A stretch of 64,000 nucleotides of DNA from Bacillaceae bacterium (GCA_017656265.1 JACDOD010000003.1:186001-250000), one strand, 5' to 3'; positions 46,071-55,314 are shown, numbered from the stretch's first letter. Notes: a model not told the origin generated them from the letters alone. Program-made: numbers and translations.

Positions 46071-46951
46071 TGAACGGATTTTTGTCGAAAGAAGAGTGGA
46101 AAAAACGATTGAATCGCAGACTATTCATCAATCGCATTTTCTATATCCTGTTTTTTGCAGCTACAACCATTGGTCTGATCTTTTTGGCCATGCTTCTTTA
46201 CCGTGTATTAACTCAAGGAATTGGCTATTTGAGTTGGGATTTTATTAAAGGGTTTCCGGCTCCATACCCTGAAGAAGCAGGTATTTTTGCAGGGATGATC
46301 GGTTCAGTCTATTTAATTGCTATTGTAGCGCCGGTTTCTCTTGTATTGGGTGTTTCTACAGCTATTTATCTTGAGGAATACGCACCGAAAAATAGAATTT
46401 CCCGCTTTATACAGGGAAATATTCAGAATTTGGCAGGAGTTCCGTCAATTGTGTTTGGACTGCTTGGTCTGACCTTCTTTGTATATATCATGGATTTTGG
46501 TTATTCCTTACTGGCTGGTGGGCTCACCATGAGTCTGCTCGTACTCCCGATTATCGTCGTTGCTGCCCAGGAAGCTATTCGTTCTGTTCCCAATGAACTG
46601 AAAGAAGCTTCTTATGGAATGGGAGCGACCAAATGGCAGACGATTTTAAGGGTGGTACTGCCAGCATCGATTCCAGGCATTCTTACTGGTTCAATTCTGG
46701 CTTTATCCCGTGCCATTGGGGAAACAGCTCCATTATTAATTGTAGGAGCAGCAGCAGCTATTTATTCGTTGCCTGATTCGCTGCTCGGTCCGTACACAGC
46801 TATGCCAATTCAAATCTATAGCTGGGTAAGCAGACCAGGAGAAGAGTGGCCTCTAGTTGCTGCAGCGGGTATTATTGTTCTCTTGATTGTTTTGCTGCTG
46901 ATGAATGCTGTAGCGGTATTCATTCGAAATAAATTCCAGAAACGTTATTAA
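46070..46951 (+). CDS. pstA: Phosphate ABC transporter permease PstA
   Basis: A 293-residue permease partner of PstC with six spans and the EAA loop KEASYGMGATKWQTILRVVLPASIPG (broken: KEASYGMGATKW and LPASIPG) near residues 182-208. Its start overlaps the pstC stop by one base, and GGGAGG lies upstream. pstB follows after 22 bases. Confidence 0.95.
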   Translation: MNGFLSKEEWKKRLNRRLFINRIFYILFFAATTIGLIFLAMLLYRVLTQGIGYLSWDFIKGFPAPYPEEAGIFAGMIGSVYLIAIVAPVSLVLGVSTAIYLEEYAPKNRISRFIQGNIQNLAGVPSIVFGLLGLTFFVYIMDFGYSLLAGGLTMSLLVLPIIVVAAQEAIRSVPNELKEASYGMGATKWQTILRVVLPASIPGILTGSILALSRAIGETAPLLIVGAAAAIYSLPDSLLGPYTAMPIQIYSWVSRPGEEWPLVAAAGIIVLLIVLLLMNAVAVFIRNKFQKRY

Positions 46952-46973
46952 CCTTGGATGGGAGGAATAATAA

Positions 46974-47780
46974 ATGGATTTATCACAGGTTATTCATCAT
47001 GAAAACAAGAATAAGCCTAAAGAAGAGAAACACGTTTTTGAAGTGTCAAATTTAAATTTATGGTATGGTGATGACCAGGCTCTTTATGACATAAATATGA
47101 ACATACCTGAAAATCAGGTAACCGCCATAATTGGCCCCTCAGGATGCGGTAAATCTACCTTTTTAAAAACTTTAAACCGCATGGTAGAAATGGTTCCATC
47201 CGTAAAAACATCAGGTAATATAAAATATAAAGGAACCAATATTTTTGATCCGAAATTAAGTGTTGAAGATCTTCGTACGCATGTTGGAATGGTGTTCCAA
47301 AAACCAAATCCATTTCCGAAGTCGATCTATGACAATATTGCGTATGGTCCGAGAATCCACGGAATAAAAAAGAAAAGGGATCTTGATGAAATTGTAGAAA
47401 AGAGTCTCCGAGGAGCAGCTATTTGGGATGAAGTAAAAGATCGTCTGGATGAAAACGCATATGGATTATCAGGTGGTCAGCAGCAGCGCCTCTGTATTGC
47501 GCGATGCCTTGCCATTGAACCGGATGTCATTTTAATGGATGAACCAACATCTGCCCTTGATCCTATTTCCACATTGAAAGTTGAGGAACTTGTGCAGGAA
47601 TTAAAGGAAAATTACAGTATTATAATTGTAACACACAATATGCAGCAAGCTGCCCGGGTCTCCGATAAAACAGCGTTCTTCTTAAACGGAGAACTCGTAG
47701 AATTTTCAGATACCAATGTTCTGTTTTCTAATCCAGAGGATCAGCGGACAGAAGATTATATTACCGGGCGATTTGGATAA
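46974..47780 (+). CDS. pstB: Phosphate ABC transporter ATPase PstB
   Basis: A 268-residue ATP-binding subunit. Walker A is GPSGCGKST (about residues 53-61), the signature is LSGGQQQR (about 163-170), and Walker B with D-loop is [13 protein letters not shown]. Only one pstB copy is present here, whereas B. subtilis has pstBA and pstBB. AGGAGG precedes the ATG. Confidence 0.97.
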   Translation: MDLSQVIHHENKNKPKEEKHVFEVSNLNLWYGDDQALYDINMNIPENQVTAIIGPSGCGKSTFLKTLNRMVEMVPSVKTSGNIKYKGTNIFDPKLSVEDLRTHVGMVFQKPNPFPKSIYDNIAYGPRIHGIKKKRDLDEIVEKSLRGAAIWDEVKDRLDENAYGLSGGQQQRLCIARCLAIEPDVILMDEPTSALDPISTLKVEELVQELKENYSIIIVTHNMQQAARVSDKTAFFLNGELVEFSDTNVLFSNPEDQRTEDYITGRFG

Positions 47781-47801
47781 TTACTGAAAAGGGGGATCGG
47801 G

Positions 47802-48461
47802 ATGACCGTTCGAGAACAATTCCACAACGATTTGGGAGAATTAAAAAGAATCATTCAGGAGCTGGCAGAAGATACGAAAAAAGCGTTATCGGAAGCCGTT
47901 GAAGCATTGTACAATAAGGATGTTGACAAAGCGCAGGAAATTATTGATAACGATGTAAAGCTGGACAGAAAAGAACTGAATATTAATGAACAGGCCATTT
48001 TGCTAATAGCTAAACAGCAGCCTTTTGCAAAAGATTTACGCAGGCTAATTATTGCACTTAAAATATCATCAGATTTGGAGCGAATGGCAGACTATGCCGT
48101 TAACATCGCCAAGTCAACCATTCGGCTGGGAAAAGATCATCCGCTTGATGTACATCCGAAAATACGTAAAATGGCCGATGTGGCGCTGGATATGGTTAAT
48201 TTGGCTATAAAAGCATTTGAGCACGAAGATATCTCACTGGCAAAGAAGCTAGCTGAAATGGATGATGAAGTAGATCATATGTACAGCAGTATAATTCGGG
48301 AGATGCTGGAGGAAACTGCCACAAATCCCCAGATGATTCAGCATATTATGCAAATGGCGTTTGGTGCTCGATATCTTGAGCGATTCGCCGATCACATCAC
48401 CAACATTGGGGAGAATATTTTCTATCTTGTCAAAGGGGAAACGTATGACTTAAATGAATAA
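47802..48461 (+). CDS. phoU: Phosphate-system regulator PhoU
   Basis: A 219-residue all-helical PhoU protein with two three-helix repeats, each bearing the metal-binding pattern (DLERMADYAVNI near residue 86 and YLERFADHITNI near 190). PhoU links PstSCAB activity to PhoR signalling. B. subtilis lacks phoU in its pst operon, so this operon is closer to the arrangement in other Bacillaceae. AAAGGGGG precedes the ATG. Confidence 0.96.
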   Translation: MTVREQFHNDLGELKRIIQELAEDTKKALSEAVEALYNKDVDKAQEIIDNDVKLDRKELNINEQAILLIAKQQPFAKDLRRLIIALKISSDLERMADYAVNIAKSTIRLGKDHPLDVHPKIRKMADVALDMVNLAIKAFEHEDISLAKKLAEMDDEVDHMYSSIIREMLEETATNPQMIQHIMQMAFGARYLERFADHITNIGENIFYLVKGETYDLNE

Positions 48462-48469
48462 TAAAAAAC

Positions 48470-48665
48470 GGCTGGGACATAAAGGTTTTACGTAGTCAAA
48501 ATGTGCAGAGACCTGCGGGAATAGCACGAGCCAAAAATCCAGAGACAGAAGGATGAGAAGTTAAAGGCGTACCTGCGGAAAGCGAGTAAAAATATCCGAA
48601 CTAATTCATATAACGATTGAACTTAGTTCGGATATTTTTTTGCCTTTTGCAGTTTTGTCCCAGCC
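48470..48665. repeat. Full dispersed element with GGCTGGGACA inverted ends
   Basis: A 196-base element whose ends are the perfect 10-bp inverted repeats GGCTGGGACA (48470-48479) and TGTCCCAGCC (48656-48665). It contains CGAGCC, CAGAGACAGA, GGATGAG and GAAAGCGAG blocks and the ATATCCGAAC hairpin near its right end. It encodes nothing and looks like a small non-autonomous repeat of the kind common in Bacillaceae intergenic regions. Confidence 0.8.
48590..48637. terminator. ATATCCGAAC hairpin, copy C, after phoU
   Basis: AAATATCCGAACTAA pairs with TTAGTTCGGATATTT, with an inner TTCA/TGAA stem and a long T run. It serves the convergent phoU and yqzC-like genes. Confidence 0.85.
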
Positions 48666-48714
48666 ATTTTTTCTATATTTCAAGGATAAGAAAGGGTATT
48701 GGAACGGTTCCATA

Positions 48715-49194
48715 CTATCTGGTAATGATTGCGGCAATCTCTTCATAGGTCATATCGGATATGAGTTCATATTCACCAATCTGAATTCTGGTGCTTAAGC
48801 CATTTTCAACCAGGTATTGATTAAATCTCTTTTCATTATCAATGATTTGAGCTTGATACAGCAATTCACTGACATCACTCGAGTTCATTCCAGGCTCAAT
48901 CGTAAGTAAATAACTGTGATAGCTGATCGGTTCCTCTTCTGTTTCTGGTTTCGCTTCATTTTGTTCTTCTATCAGCTGTTCATAGGATTCTTTGATATCG
49001 TTTAATTCTTTCCAGTCCTCTGTTGGTATGACCTGATAACCTTTTAGGGTCACAAAGTTTTTAGCTTCATCAAGGGTAATATTCTGTTTTTCTGTGTGAT
49101 CTGCTGCCGTATTTTCATCCTGAAAATAGACAATCCCAACCGCTATAACAGCTGTCAATAATCCTAATGCATATGAACGGATGATCGTTTTCAT
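48715..49194 (-). CDS. YqzC-like membrane protein with MltG-like C-terminus
   Basis: A 159-residue protein with one N-terminal span (about residues 8-24), a helical linker and a C-terminal region of about 60 residues containing YLLTIEPGMNSSDVSELLYQAQII and IGEYEL. This region resembles the small LysM-like subdomain of MltG/YceG endolytic transglycosylases. The catalytic part of MltG is absent. It occupies the yqzC position after the pst operon and forms a pair with the gene at 49219-49572. Confidence 0.72.
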   Translation of the reverse strand: MKTIIRSYALGLLTAVIAVGIVYFQDENTAADHTEKQNITLDEAKNFVTLKGYQVIPTEDWKELNDIKESYEQLIEEQNEAKPETEEEPISYHSYLLTIEPGMNSSDVSELLYQAQIIDNEKRFNQYLVENGLSTRIQIGEYELISDMTYEEIAAIITR

Positions 49195-49218
49195 GGATCA
49201 AACTCCCTATGTAAAAAA

Positions 49219-49572
49219 TTAAACTTTCTTTAAAATTGTGCGTATATCATGCTCAGATAATGATGTCTCAGCAGCGATTTGTTCGATGCTATAGCCCTGA
49301 TCATACATAGTTTGGATACGGTTGAAGAGCGGGAATTTCCCCTGATTCTGGAACGCTGGCTCATTTGAGGGTTCTACGATGTCAACAGGATCCGTTAACA
49401 ATTCTTCCTCCAAAATTTTAATTTTATTTTTCATTTGATAAGTATCCTGAAGTGTGGAAATGGATAATTGTTCAATCTGCTGCTCCAATTCCTGAAACCG
49501 ATCGTTCAGAAAATAAGATAAAATAAATAAAATAACGCCAACAGCCCCAAGGCTAACGAGGACATATACCAT
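49219..49572 (-). CDS. YqzD-like membrane-anchored coiled-coil protein
   Basis: A 117-residue protein with one N-terminal span (about residues 3-21), a coiled coil (about 25-58) and a C-terminal helix-turn-helix-like segment ([22 protein letters not shown], about 84-105). It occupies the yqzD position, 24 bases upstream of the YqzC-like gene and behind GAGGAGG. The function is unknown. Confidence 0.72.
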   Translation of the reverse strand: MVYVLVSLGAVGVILFILSYFLNDRFQELEQQIEQLSISTLQDTYQMKNKIKILEEELLTDPVDIVEPSNEPAFQNQGKFPLFNRIQTMYDQGYSIEQIAAETSLSEHDIRTILKKV

Positions 49573-50059
49573 AAATGAAGCTCCTCCTCAATTAACAGTA
49601 ATGTAAAATTTTTGTCGATTCTAGTATATCGTATTTTCATGCTTGAATGGTAGGGGAAATGTATATAAAAAAGAATCATACCCAGTTAAAAAATTGCGAA
49701 AATTCCCCGAAGAAGCTTGCTCCTTCCTCAAGCATAGAGGTTTGCCCGTGGCTGTGTGTGAAATAAAAACGCAGCAGCTGAACGAGAATTATATGATGGG
49801 GAAGACAATATGCCTACTGAGAGAGTCGGAACCTTTAAACCAATCAGGGATTAGGTGCCTATTTTTAAAAGGAGAATGAACATGAGCTGATAGGGAATTT
49901 GAAAAAGATTACACAATGATACAAATACTGACCGTCTGTACGTCAATCGTTTTTAGAAGCTCTGACAGCTGTCTTGAATTCACAGGAAATCTTTGATATT
50001 ATAAATTAGTCCTAAAACGAAAGTGACTGAAGATAGAAAGAGAAACGGAGGTAAGATTC
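49573..50059. other. 487-base gap before rpmG
   Basis: A 78-codon open frame (TTG start at 49643, to 49879) lies here, but it has no good ribosome binding site and matches nothing I know. The rest is A/T-rich without clear hairpins. The rpmG promoter presumably lies in 49950-50040. Confidence 0.5.
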
Positions 50060-50209
50060 ATGCGTGTTCAAGTAACTTTAGCGTGCACAGAGTCTGGTGA
50101 TCGTAACTATATTACATCAAAAAATAAACGCACGAATCCAGATCGTATGGAACTTATGAAATATTGCCCTCGCTGCAAAAAACATACTTTGCATCGTGAA
50201 ACCAAGTAA
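50060..50209 (+). CDS. rpmG: 50S ribosomal protein L33
   Basis: A 49-residue L33 beginning [20 protein letters not shown]. Of the four cysteines of the zinc-binding form, Cys9, Cys36 and Cys39 are present, but the second is Ser12, so the zinc ribbon is incomplete. The paralogue context (upstream of yqgN) matches B. subtilis rpmGA. CGGAGG precedes the ATG. It is too short for most gene finders. Confidence 0.93.
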   Translation: MRVQVTLACTESGDRNYITSKNKRTNPDRMELMKYCPRCKKHTLHRETK

Positions 50210-50255
50210 CTGATTAATGGCAAATTGTCCATTATTGCATGTTACACGCACATTG

Positions 50256-50285
50256 ACCCTTGCTGTCAGCCCAGCAAGGGTTTCG
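50256..50285 (+). terminator. Terminator after rpmG (CCCTTGC family)
   Basis: ACCCTTGCT and AGCAAGGGT pair around TGTCAGCCC-type loop sequence, followed by TTCG. Confidence 0.8.
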
Positions 50286-50329
50286 TTATATTCAATGAAC
50301 TTAGTCAGGGTTGTGAAGGGTGAATGAAT

Positions 50330-50893
50330 ATGGAGTCAAAACAGGAATTCCGAAGTAAAGGCAAAGAAATACTTAAACGTCTTTCTCCGGATCAGAGAGG
50401 AAACATAATTGAACAAATTCATTTTCATGTTTTTGAAAGTGATTGGTGGAAACATGCCAGTACAATTGGAATAACCATCTCTAATGAAATCGAGCTTGAC
50501 ACTAAACCAATTATTCAACAGGCCTGGAGAGAAAATAAAACGGTTACTGTTCCAAAGTGTTTTCCAAAAGAGGATAATAAAATGGTGTTTTATAAATTTT
50601 CCGATTACAGCATCCTTGAGACAGTTTATTCAGGATTACAGGAGCCAGATATAAGAAAAACAGTGGCAGTGGAACAGTGTGACATTGATTTGATGTTCGT
50701 TCCCGGGCTCATGTTTGACAAAAGGGGTTATCGCATTGGGTATGGCGGCGGATATTACGATCGTTACTTAAGGGGGTTTCAAGGCATAACCGTATCCATA
50801 GCAACATCCCATCAAATTGTCGAGAGAGTCCCCCATGATGACTATGACATACCTGTGAATCACATCATATCCGAATCAGGAGCTGTCTTTTAA
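50330..50893 (+). CDS. yqgN: 5-formyltetrahydrofolate cyclo-ligase
   Basis: A 187-residue 5-formyl-THF cyclo-ligase (MTHFS), which converts 5-formyl-THF to 5,10-methenyl-THF with ATP. The C-terminal signature is FVPGLMFDKRGYRIGYGGGYYDRYL (in two parts: FVPGLMFDKRG and RIGYGGGYYDR), about residues 124-148. The ATG at 50330 is better spaced from AAGGGTG than the ATG at 50324. It follows rpmG as in B. subtilis. Confidence 0.94.
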   Translation: MESKQEFRSKGKEILKRLSPDQRGNIIEQIHFHVFESDWWKHASTIGITISNEIELDTKPIIQQAWRENKTVTVPKCFPKEDNKMVFYKFSDYSILETVYSGLQEPDIRKTVAVEQCDIDLMFVPGLMFDKRGYRIGYGGGYYDRYLRGFQGITVSIATSHQIVERVPHDDYDIPVNHIISESGAVF

Positions 50894-50965
50894 AGCCGGC
50901 TGTATAATTTTAGGCGATGATACGCAATCTATGGCTAATACAACATATAAAGGAGTGGGAAGGGA

Positions 50966-51169
50966 TTGCGTTTGATCGTGATTGTAGCCTCAATGCTATC
51001 TTTATTGGCTGTTTTATACCGATACCGTTATCGCATATTGCAATACATAATTTCAGTAGGGGTTCTAAGGAAAGGACTCGCCATCATCATTGCCAATATT
51101 CCACAGGTCAAACGGCTATACTTTGATAGCATGTTTAATCGGGGAAACATGCAGGCAAGTGAAAATTAA
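50966..51169 (+). CDS. yqgO: Small membrane protein YqgO
   Basis: A 67-residue protein with one N-terminal span (about residues 2-18), a basic RYRYR stretch and an amphipathic C-terminal half. It fits the small YqgO membrane protein found between yqgN and the rhomboid gene. The start is TTG behind GGAGTGGGAAGGG. The function is unknown. Confidence 0.72.
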   Translation: MRLIVIVASMLSLLAVLYRYRYRILQYIISVGVLRKGLAIIIANIPQVKRLYFDSMFNRGNMQASEN

Positions 51170-51187
51170 GTTTATGAGAAAGTCTGG

Positions 51188-51218
51188 ACCCTTGCTCTTG
51201 AAACAGGCAAGGGTTTCG
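51188..51218 (+). terminator. Terminator after yqgO (CCCTTGC family)
   Basis: ACCCTTGC and GCAAGGGT pair around a 14-base loop, followed by TTCGTATTT. Confidence 0.75.
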
Positions 51219-51311
51219 TATTTCCTTTAAAATGTATTGAAGTGTATGTGACGTTTTTGTTCCTCAATCACGGCCTACATGATAAGATGTTAGAAGGGAG
51301 GCTACAATATT

Positions 51312-52871
51312 ATGGTGATTCAGGAAGAATATTATTTTTGGAAACTGGCAGCTCATTTCATGATTCAGCATGGTTTTGATCTGATTCAGGTTGATGAAAA
51401 AAATCGGGAGCTCTGGCTGGAGAAGGTTCAGGGCAGACATACCCATATCATTCGTCTATACCACCATACTTTTGATTGGGCCAATCATTTGAAGAGGGAC
51501 ATTGCCTTTGTTATTGAGAGAGTTAAACGGATTAAACGAATGTTAGTGGGTAAAAATATAACCATACATAACGTATACATAGCTACCTTTCCGCCTGTAG
51601 ACAGCTGGGAACAATTAAAAAATAACGTTCAGGTGAAGGATCAAAAAAATTTTTTGATCAAATCCTATTATTTAGATGAAGAGAATCGTCAGAAAGAGTC
51701 AGACAGGTTATTCCATAATATGAATCTTGATGAACCGGTTATTCCCGTCCCTCTTGATGAAGGGGAGCTCGAAAGCCAGATTCAATATTTAAAGCAGCAG
51801 ATGATCTTTAAACATGAGCAGCATAAGCGGGAAGCAGCTTCTATTTTTAATCACGGGAAACCGCTGGTAACCTATGTACTCCTGGCCATCAATATACTTC
51901 TATTTTTGGTGATGGAAAATACTGGGGGAAGTACGAATAGCCTGAATTTAATACAGTGGGGGGCTAAATATAATCCATATATATTGGAAGGAGAATGGTG
52001 GCGCATTTTTTCATCCATGTTTCTGCATATTGGATTCCTCCATATTTTTATGAATATGCTGGCCCTTTATTATTTAGGAAATGCTGTTGAGCGGATGTAC
52101 GGCAGTATTAAATTTTCCATTATTTATTTGTTGGCTGGCCTATTTGGGGGATTGGCAAGCTTTGCTACAAATGCTTCCGTAGCAGCCGGGGCGTCCGGTG
52201 CGTTATTTGGATTATTTGGGGCGCTGCTGTTTTTTGGCGTGATGAACCGGAAACTCTTTTTTCGGACGATGGGAAAGAACCTGCTATTTATTATTGGATT
52301 GAATATTATTCTTGGAATATCGGTTCCTCAGATTGACAATGGCGCTCACATGGGGGGGCTGGTTGGCGGGTTTATTGCTTCTGCTATCATTCAATTGCCC
52401 AAAAATAAAACCCCTGTTATACAGGGAACTTCTCTTCTTGTATATACAGGGATGATCGGGATTTTACTATATTATGGAGTTCATCAGACCTTTGTTCAAT
52501 ACGATGCAAGAACCCATGGGGTCATTGCCAATGAATATATTAACCAGGAGCAATATGATCAAGCCATTGACATTACTACATTTGTTTTAAATAAAAATCC
52601 CTCAGAAGCTGAGATTTTATACTTTTTCCGTTCCTTAGCTTACATAAAGGACAATAGTATAAATCCGGCTATTAACGATTTAAATAAAGCAGTGCAATTA
52701 AAACCTTCTTTTCATGAGGCACACTATAATCTTGCTATTTTGTATAAGGAACGGGAACAGGATGATCTAGCATATGATCATGCAAAACGGGCAGTAGAGC
52801 TGAATCCGGGAAGCGGACAATACCAGGATTTGCTGGAAGAATTATCTATTGAACGGAATCTTTTGCCATAA
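51312..52871 (+). CDS. gluP: Rhomboid intramembrane protease GluP
   Basis: A 519-residue rhomboid protease. An N-terminal cytoplasmic domain of about 180 residues is followed by seven membrane spans, with the catalytic Ser295 in GASGALFG and His346 in NGAHMGG. A C-terminal TPR region (about 410-510, two to three repeats) completes the YqgP/GluP architecture. In B. subtilis GluP cleaves membrane proteins, including the magnesium transporter MgtE. Its last 30 bases overlap the convergent gene at 52842. Confidence 0.94.
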   Translation: MVIQEEYYFWKLAAHFMIQHGFDLIQVDEKNRELWLEKVQGRHTHIIRLYHHTFDWANHLKRDIAFVIERVKRIKRMLVGKNITIHNVYIATFPPVDSWEQLKNNVQVKDQKNFLIKSYYLDEENRQKESDRLFHNMNLDEPVIPVPLDEGELESQIQYLKQQMIFKHEQHKREAASIFNHGKPLVTYVLLAINILLFLVMENTGGSTNSLNLIQWGAKYNPYILEGEWWRIFSSMFLHIGFLHIFMNMLALYYLGNAVERMYGSIKFSIIYLLAGLFGGLASFATNASVAAGASGALFGLFGALLFFGVMNRKLFFRTMGKNLLFIIGLNIILGISVPQIDNGAHMGGLVGGFIASAIIQLPKNKTPVIQGTSLLVYTGMIGILLYYGVHQTFVQYDARTHGVIANEYINQEQYDQAIDITTFVLNKNPSEAEILYFFRSLAYIKDNSINPAINDLNKAVQLKPSFHEAHYNLAILYKEREQDDLAYDHAKRAVELNPGSGQYQDLLEELSIERNLLP

Positions 52872-53711
52872 ACGCTGTTTGTTGCCTAACCGATCTTCAA
52901 ATAAGACCATCAGATGATCTCCATTTTTTTCAACGAGGATTAGGGGCATATATGTATCTAAAGGTTTTAGCAGGGTTTCATTTTTTCCTCTAATCCCCAT
53001 AATGTAGTTTTTATAAAGCCCTTCCCACAATTGGCCCATGACCTGTTCGGTTTGAGCCTGGGTCAGTCCAGGGAAGGGTTTATGTTTATACTTCCATAAA
53101 TCAGTTAGGGGAATGGGCGTGTACTGGTTTAAGGAAATATCATAATGATGTATGAGCTGCTTCCAGAAATACATCAGCTGCTGGGAAATAGCATGATCTA
53201 TTGCCTTTTTCCATTCTTTCTGCCGCTCATTGTCAGGTTTCTTAAATGATTCCAGCGGGGAATGCGGAGAGTCAATCACGTACATATCGGCGAATGATAA
53301 ATCCTGTACACTTTTGATTACATCATCCGGATAATGAATTTCCCCATGGTGAAATGTGATTGCTTCCAGATAACTGCTGTCTTCATCTCGAATATCCGCT
53401 CTTTGCTCCAGCCGTTTTTCTTCTTCTTTCCATTTGTTCAAAATTCCTTTTAACTTTCCATCCACAAATAACAGAGATACGTCCTGCCTTAAATAGACGG
53501 GCTCATTAACAGATGAATTTACCCTCCACAGCACCTTGTATGTATCTTCATCCATTTCTGTTAATAATGTCAGGTCTGTATTCGCTTCTTCAAATTGAAC
53601 CTCCTGATCCAGCGGGAAGAACTTGATTACCTTTTGTTCCTTTTGTATTAAAACTGGTAAAAGAATAATCCATATCATCAATGCTGTCCACAACCAAATT
53701 TTCCATTTCAT
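52842..53711 (-). CDS. Membrane-anchored protein of unknown function
   Basis: A 289-residue protein with one N-terminal signal/anchor segment (about residues 3-22) and an otherwise soluble extracytoplasmic domain rich in aromatic and charged residues. I recognise no family motif. GAGGGAG precedes the ATG. It is divergent from the SpoVAF-like gene and its end overlaps gluP by 30 bases tail-to-tail. The sequence looks like a genuine coding region rather than a shadow, because it extends far beyond the overlap. Confidence 0.72.
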   Translation of the reverse strand: MKWKIWLWTALMIWIILLPVLIQKEQKVIKFFPLDQEVQFEEANTDLTLLTEMDEDTYKVLWRVNSSVNEPVYLRQDVSLLFVDGKLKGILNKWKEEEKRLEQRADIRDEDSSYLEAITFHHGEIHYPDDVIKSVQDLSFADMYVIDSPHSPLESFKKPDNERQKEWKKAIDHAISQQLMYFWKQLIHHYDISLNQYTPIPLTDLWKYKHKPFPGLTQAQTEQVMGQLWEGLYKNYIMGIRGKNETLLKPLDTYMPLILVEKNGDHLMVLFEDRLGNKQRLWQKIPFNR

Positions 53712-53777
53712 GGCACTCCCTCTTTCTGAAAGCCTGTCTTATTAAACTGTATGATTGGTAACTATTTGTTATGAAGC

Positions 53778-53806
53778 GCATGTTTTGAAAAAAATCATGC
53801 ACACTA
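53778..53806 (+). promoter_or_regulatory. Candidate sigma-G promoter of the SpoVAF-like gene
   Basis: GCATG (53778-53782) and CACACTA (53800-53806), 17 bases apart, resemble the forespore consensus GHATR-N18-CATnnTA. A germination protein downstream makes forespore expression plausible. Confidence 0.45.
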
Positions 53807-53837
53807 ATCAGTAAATCCAGAAAAACAGGTGATGAAC

Positions 53838-55292
53838 ATGAAGCCAGAGCAGCCGATGATGAACAGCTTTTCAAAAAATGTTGAGTATATGAGGGAACGG
53901 TTAGGAGTAGAAAAAAGCTTTGATGTGGTCCATCTCGATCTCGAATATGCCGGCAGACAAATGGCGATGTTTTTAATTGATGGTTTCGTAAAAGATGAGA
54001 TTCTTCATTATTTAATGAAATTATTATCACAATTAGAACCTGAGGAGCTGGAACCGGACCCGTTTAAAAAACTGTTTAAAACCCATTTGCCTTATATTGA
54101 AATTGATTATCTGGAAGATTTAAATGAAGCAGGGGATCAAGTGTTAAGCGGACCAACTGCACTCCTCGTTGAAGGCATGGATAAAATCATCATGATCGAT
54201 GCCCGTACATACCCCGTCAGAGGACCACAGGAGCCTGACCTTGAAAGAGTTGTTCGGGGATCAAGGGACGGATATGTGGAAACGATTGTCTTCAATACGG
54301 CTCTTACGAGAAGAAGAATTCGTGACCGATCATTGAGAATGGAATATTTGCAGATTGGAAGAAGGTCCAAAACAGATGTCTGCCTGTGCTATATAGAAGA
54401 TATTGCGGATATGAAAAACGTGAATCATTTAAAGGAGACATTAAAAGCGATTGACACGGATGGGTTGCCCATGGCAGAAAAAACAGTTGAAGAATTTTTG
54501 GGGGGGCGCCACTGGAATCCATATCCGGTTATTCGTTACACAGAACGTCCGGATACGGCAGCAGCTCATTTGTATGAAGGGCATGTTCTGATTATGATCG
54601 ACGGGTCGCCAAGTGTTATGATTACGCCTGCAACGTTCTGGCATCATCTTCAGCACTCGGAAGAATATCGTCAAAAGCCATTAATCGGAGCCTATTTAAG
54701 AATAGTACGGCATATTGCTGTGGTTGCGTCCTTATTCATTCTTCCGCTGTATTATCTTTTGTCTGTACATCCTTCTCTGGTTCCTGGGGCGATTCATTAT
54801 ATCGGTCCTGAGGAAGCCGGAATGATTCCGCTGATCATTCAATTTCTTATTGCGGAAATAGGAATTGACATGTTGCGAATGGCAGCGATTCACACACCAT
54901 CAGCTTTAGCTACAGCTCTCGGTCTGGTGGCAGCTATTTTAATTGGGCAGGTTGCGGTGGAAGTAGGACTGTTTTCCAATGAAGTGGTTTTATATCTGGC
55001 GGTTGCTGCAATCGGGACATTTGCAACACCCAGTTATGAGATGAGCCTTGCCAACCGGTTTATCCGTATCGTTTTACTAATCATTTCTGCGCTTTTCGGT
55101 CCCCCGGGCTATTTCATTGGCATTACCGTCTGGGTTTTGTATCTCGCAGGAATGAGAACCTTTCATACCCCTTATTTATGGCCGTTTATCCCTTTTTCGT
55201 ACCGGGCTTTCAGAGACGTTCTGTTCAGAATACCAATCCCTTTAAAAAATCGAAGACCAACATTTTTAAATCCTCAGGACCCGGACCGCTGA
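53838..55292 (+). CDS. SpoVAF/GerA-family spore germination protein
   Basis: A protein of about 484 residues of the GerA/SpoVAF family. It has a large N-terminal cytoplasmic domain (about residues 1-280) with the YLQIGRRSKTDVCLCYI and IDGSPSVMITPATFW features, then five or six membrane spans with the DMLRMAAIHTP and GPPGYFIGI motifs. Size and sequence favour SpoVAF over GerAA. It stands alone, without spoVA or gerB/gerC partners. The ATG at 53838 follows AGGTGATG; GTG 53829 and ATG 53832 are alternatives. Confidence 0.88.
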   Translation: MKPEQPMMNSFSKNVEYMRERLGVEKSFDVVHLDLEYAGRQMAMFLIDGFVKDEILHYLMKLLSQLEPEELEPDPFKKLFKTHLPYIEIDYLEDLNEAGDQVLSGPTALLVEGMDKIIMIDARTYPVRGPQEPDLERVVRGSRDGYVETIVFNTALTRRRIRDRSLRMEYLQIGRRSKTDVCLCYIEDIADMKNVNHLKETLKAIDTDGLPMAEKTVEEFLGGRHWNPYPVIRYTERPDTAAAHLYEGHVLIMIDGSPSVMITPATFWHHLQHSEEYRQKPLIGAYLRIVRHIAVVASLFILPLYYLLSVHPSLVPGAIHYIGPEEAGMIPLIIQFLIAEIGIDMLRMAAIHTPSALATALGLVAAILIGQVAVEVGLFSNEVVLYLAVAAIGTFATPSYEMSLANRFIRIVLLIISALFGPPGYFIGITVWVLYLAGMRTFHTPYLWPFIPFSYRAFRDVLFRIPIPLKNRRPTFLNPQDPDR

Positions 55293-55309
55293 TCTTCAGC
55301 GGTTTTTTT
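55285..55309 (+). terminator. Terminator after the SpoVAF-like gene
   Basis: CCGCTGA and TCAGCGG pair around TCT, followed by seven T residues. The stem overlaps the stop codon region. Confidence 0.92.
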
Positions 55310-55314
55310 ACTTA

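Noticed and set aside
49643-49879. 78-codon frame between the YqzD-like gene and rpmG
   Set aside because: Its TTG start has no ribosome binding site and the protein resembles nothing I know; kept only as a note in the gap entry.
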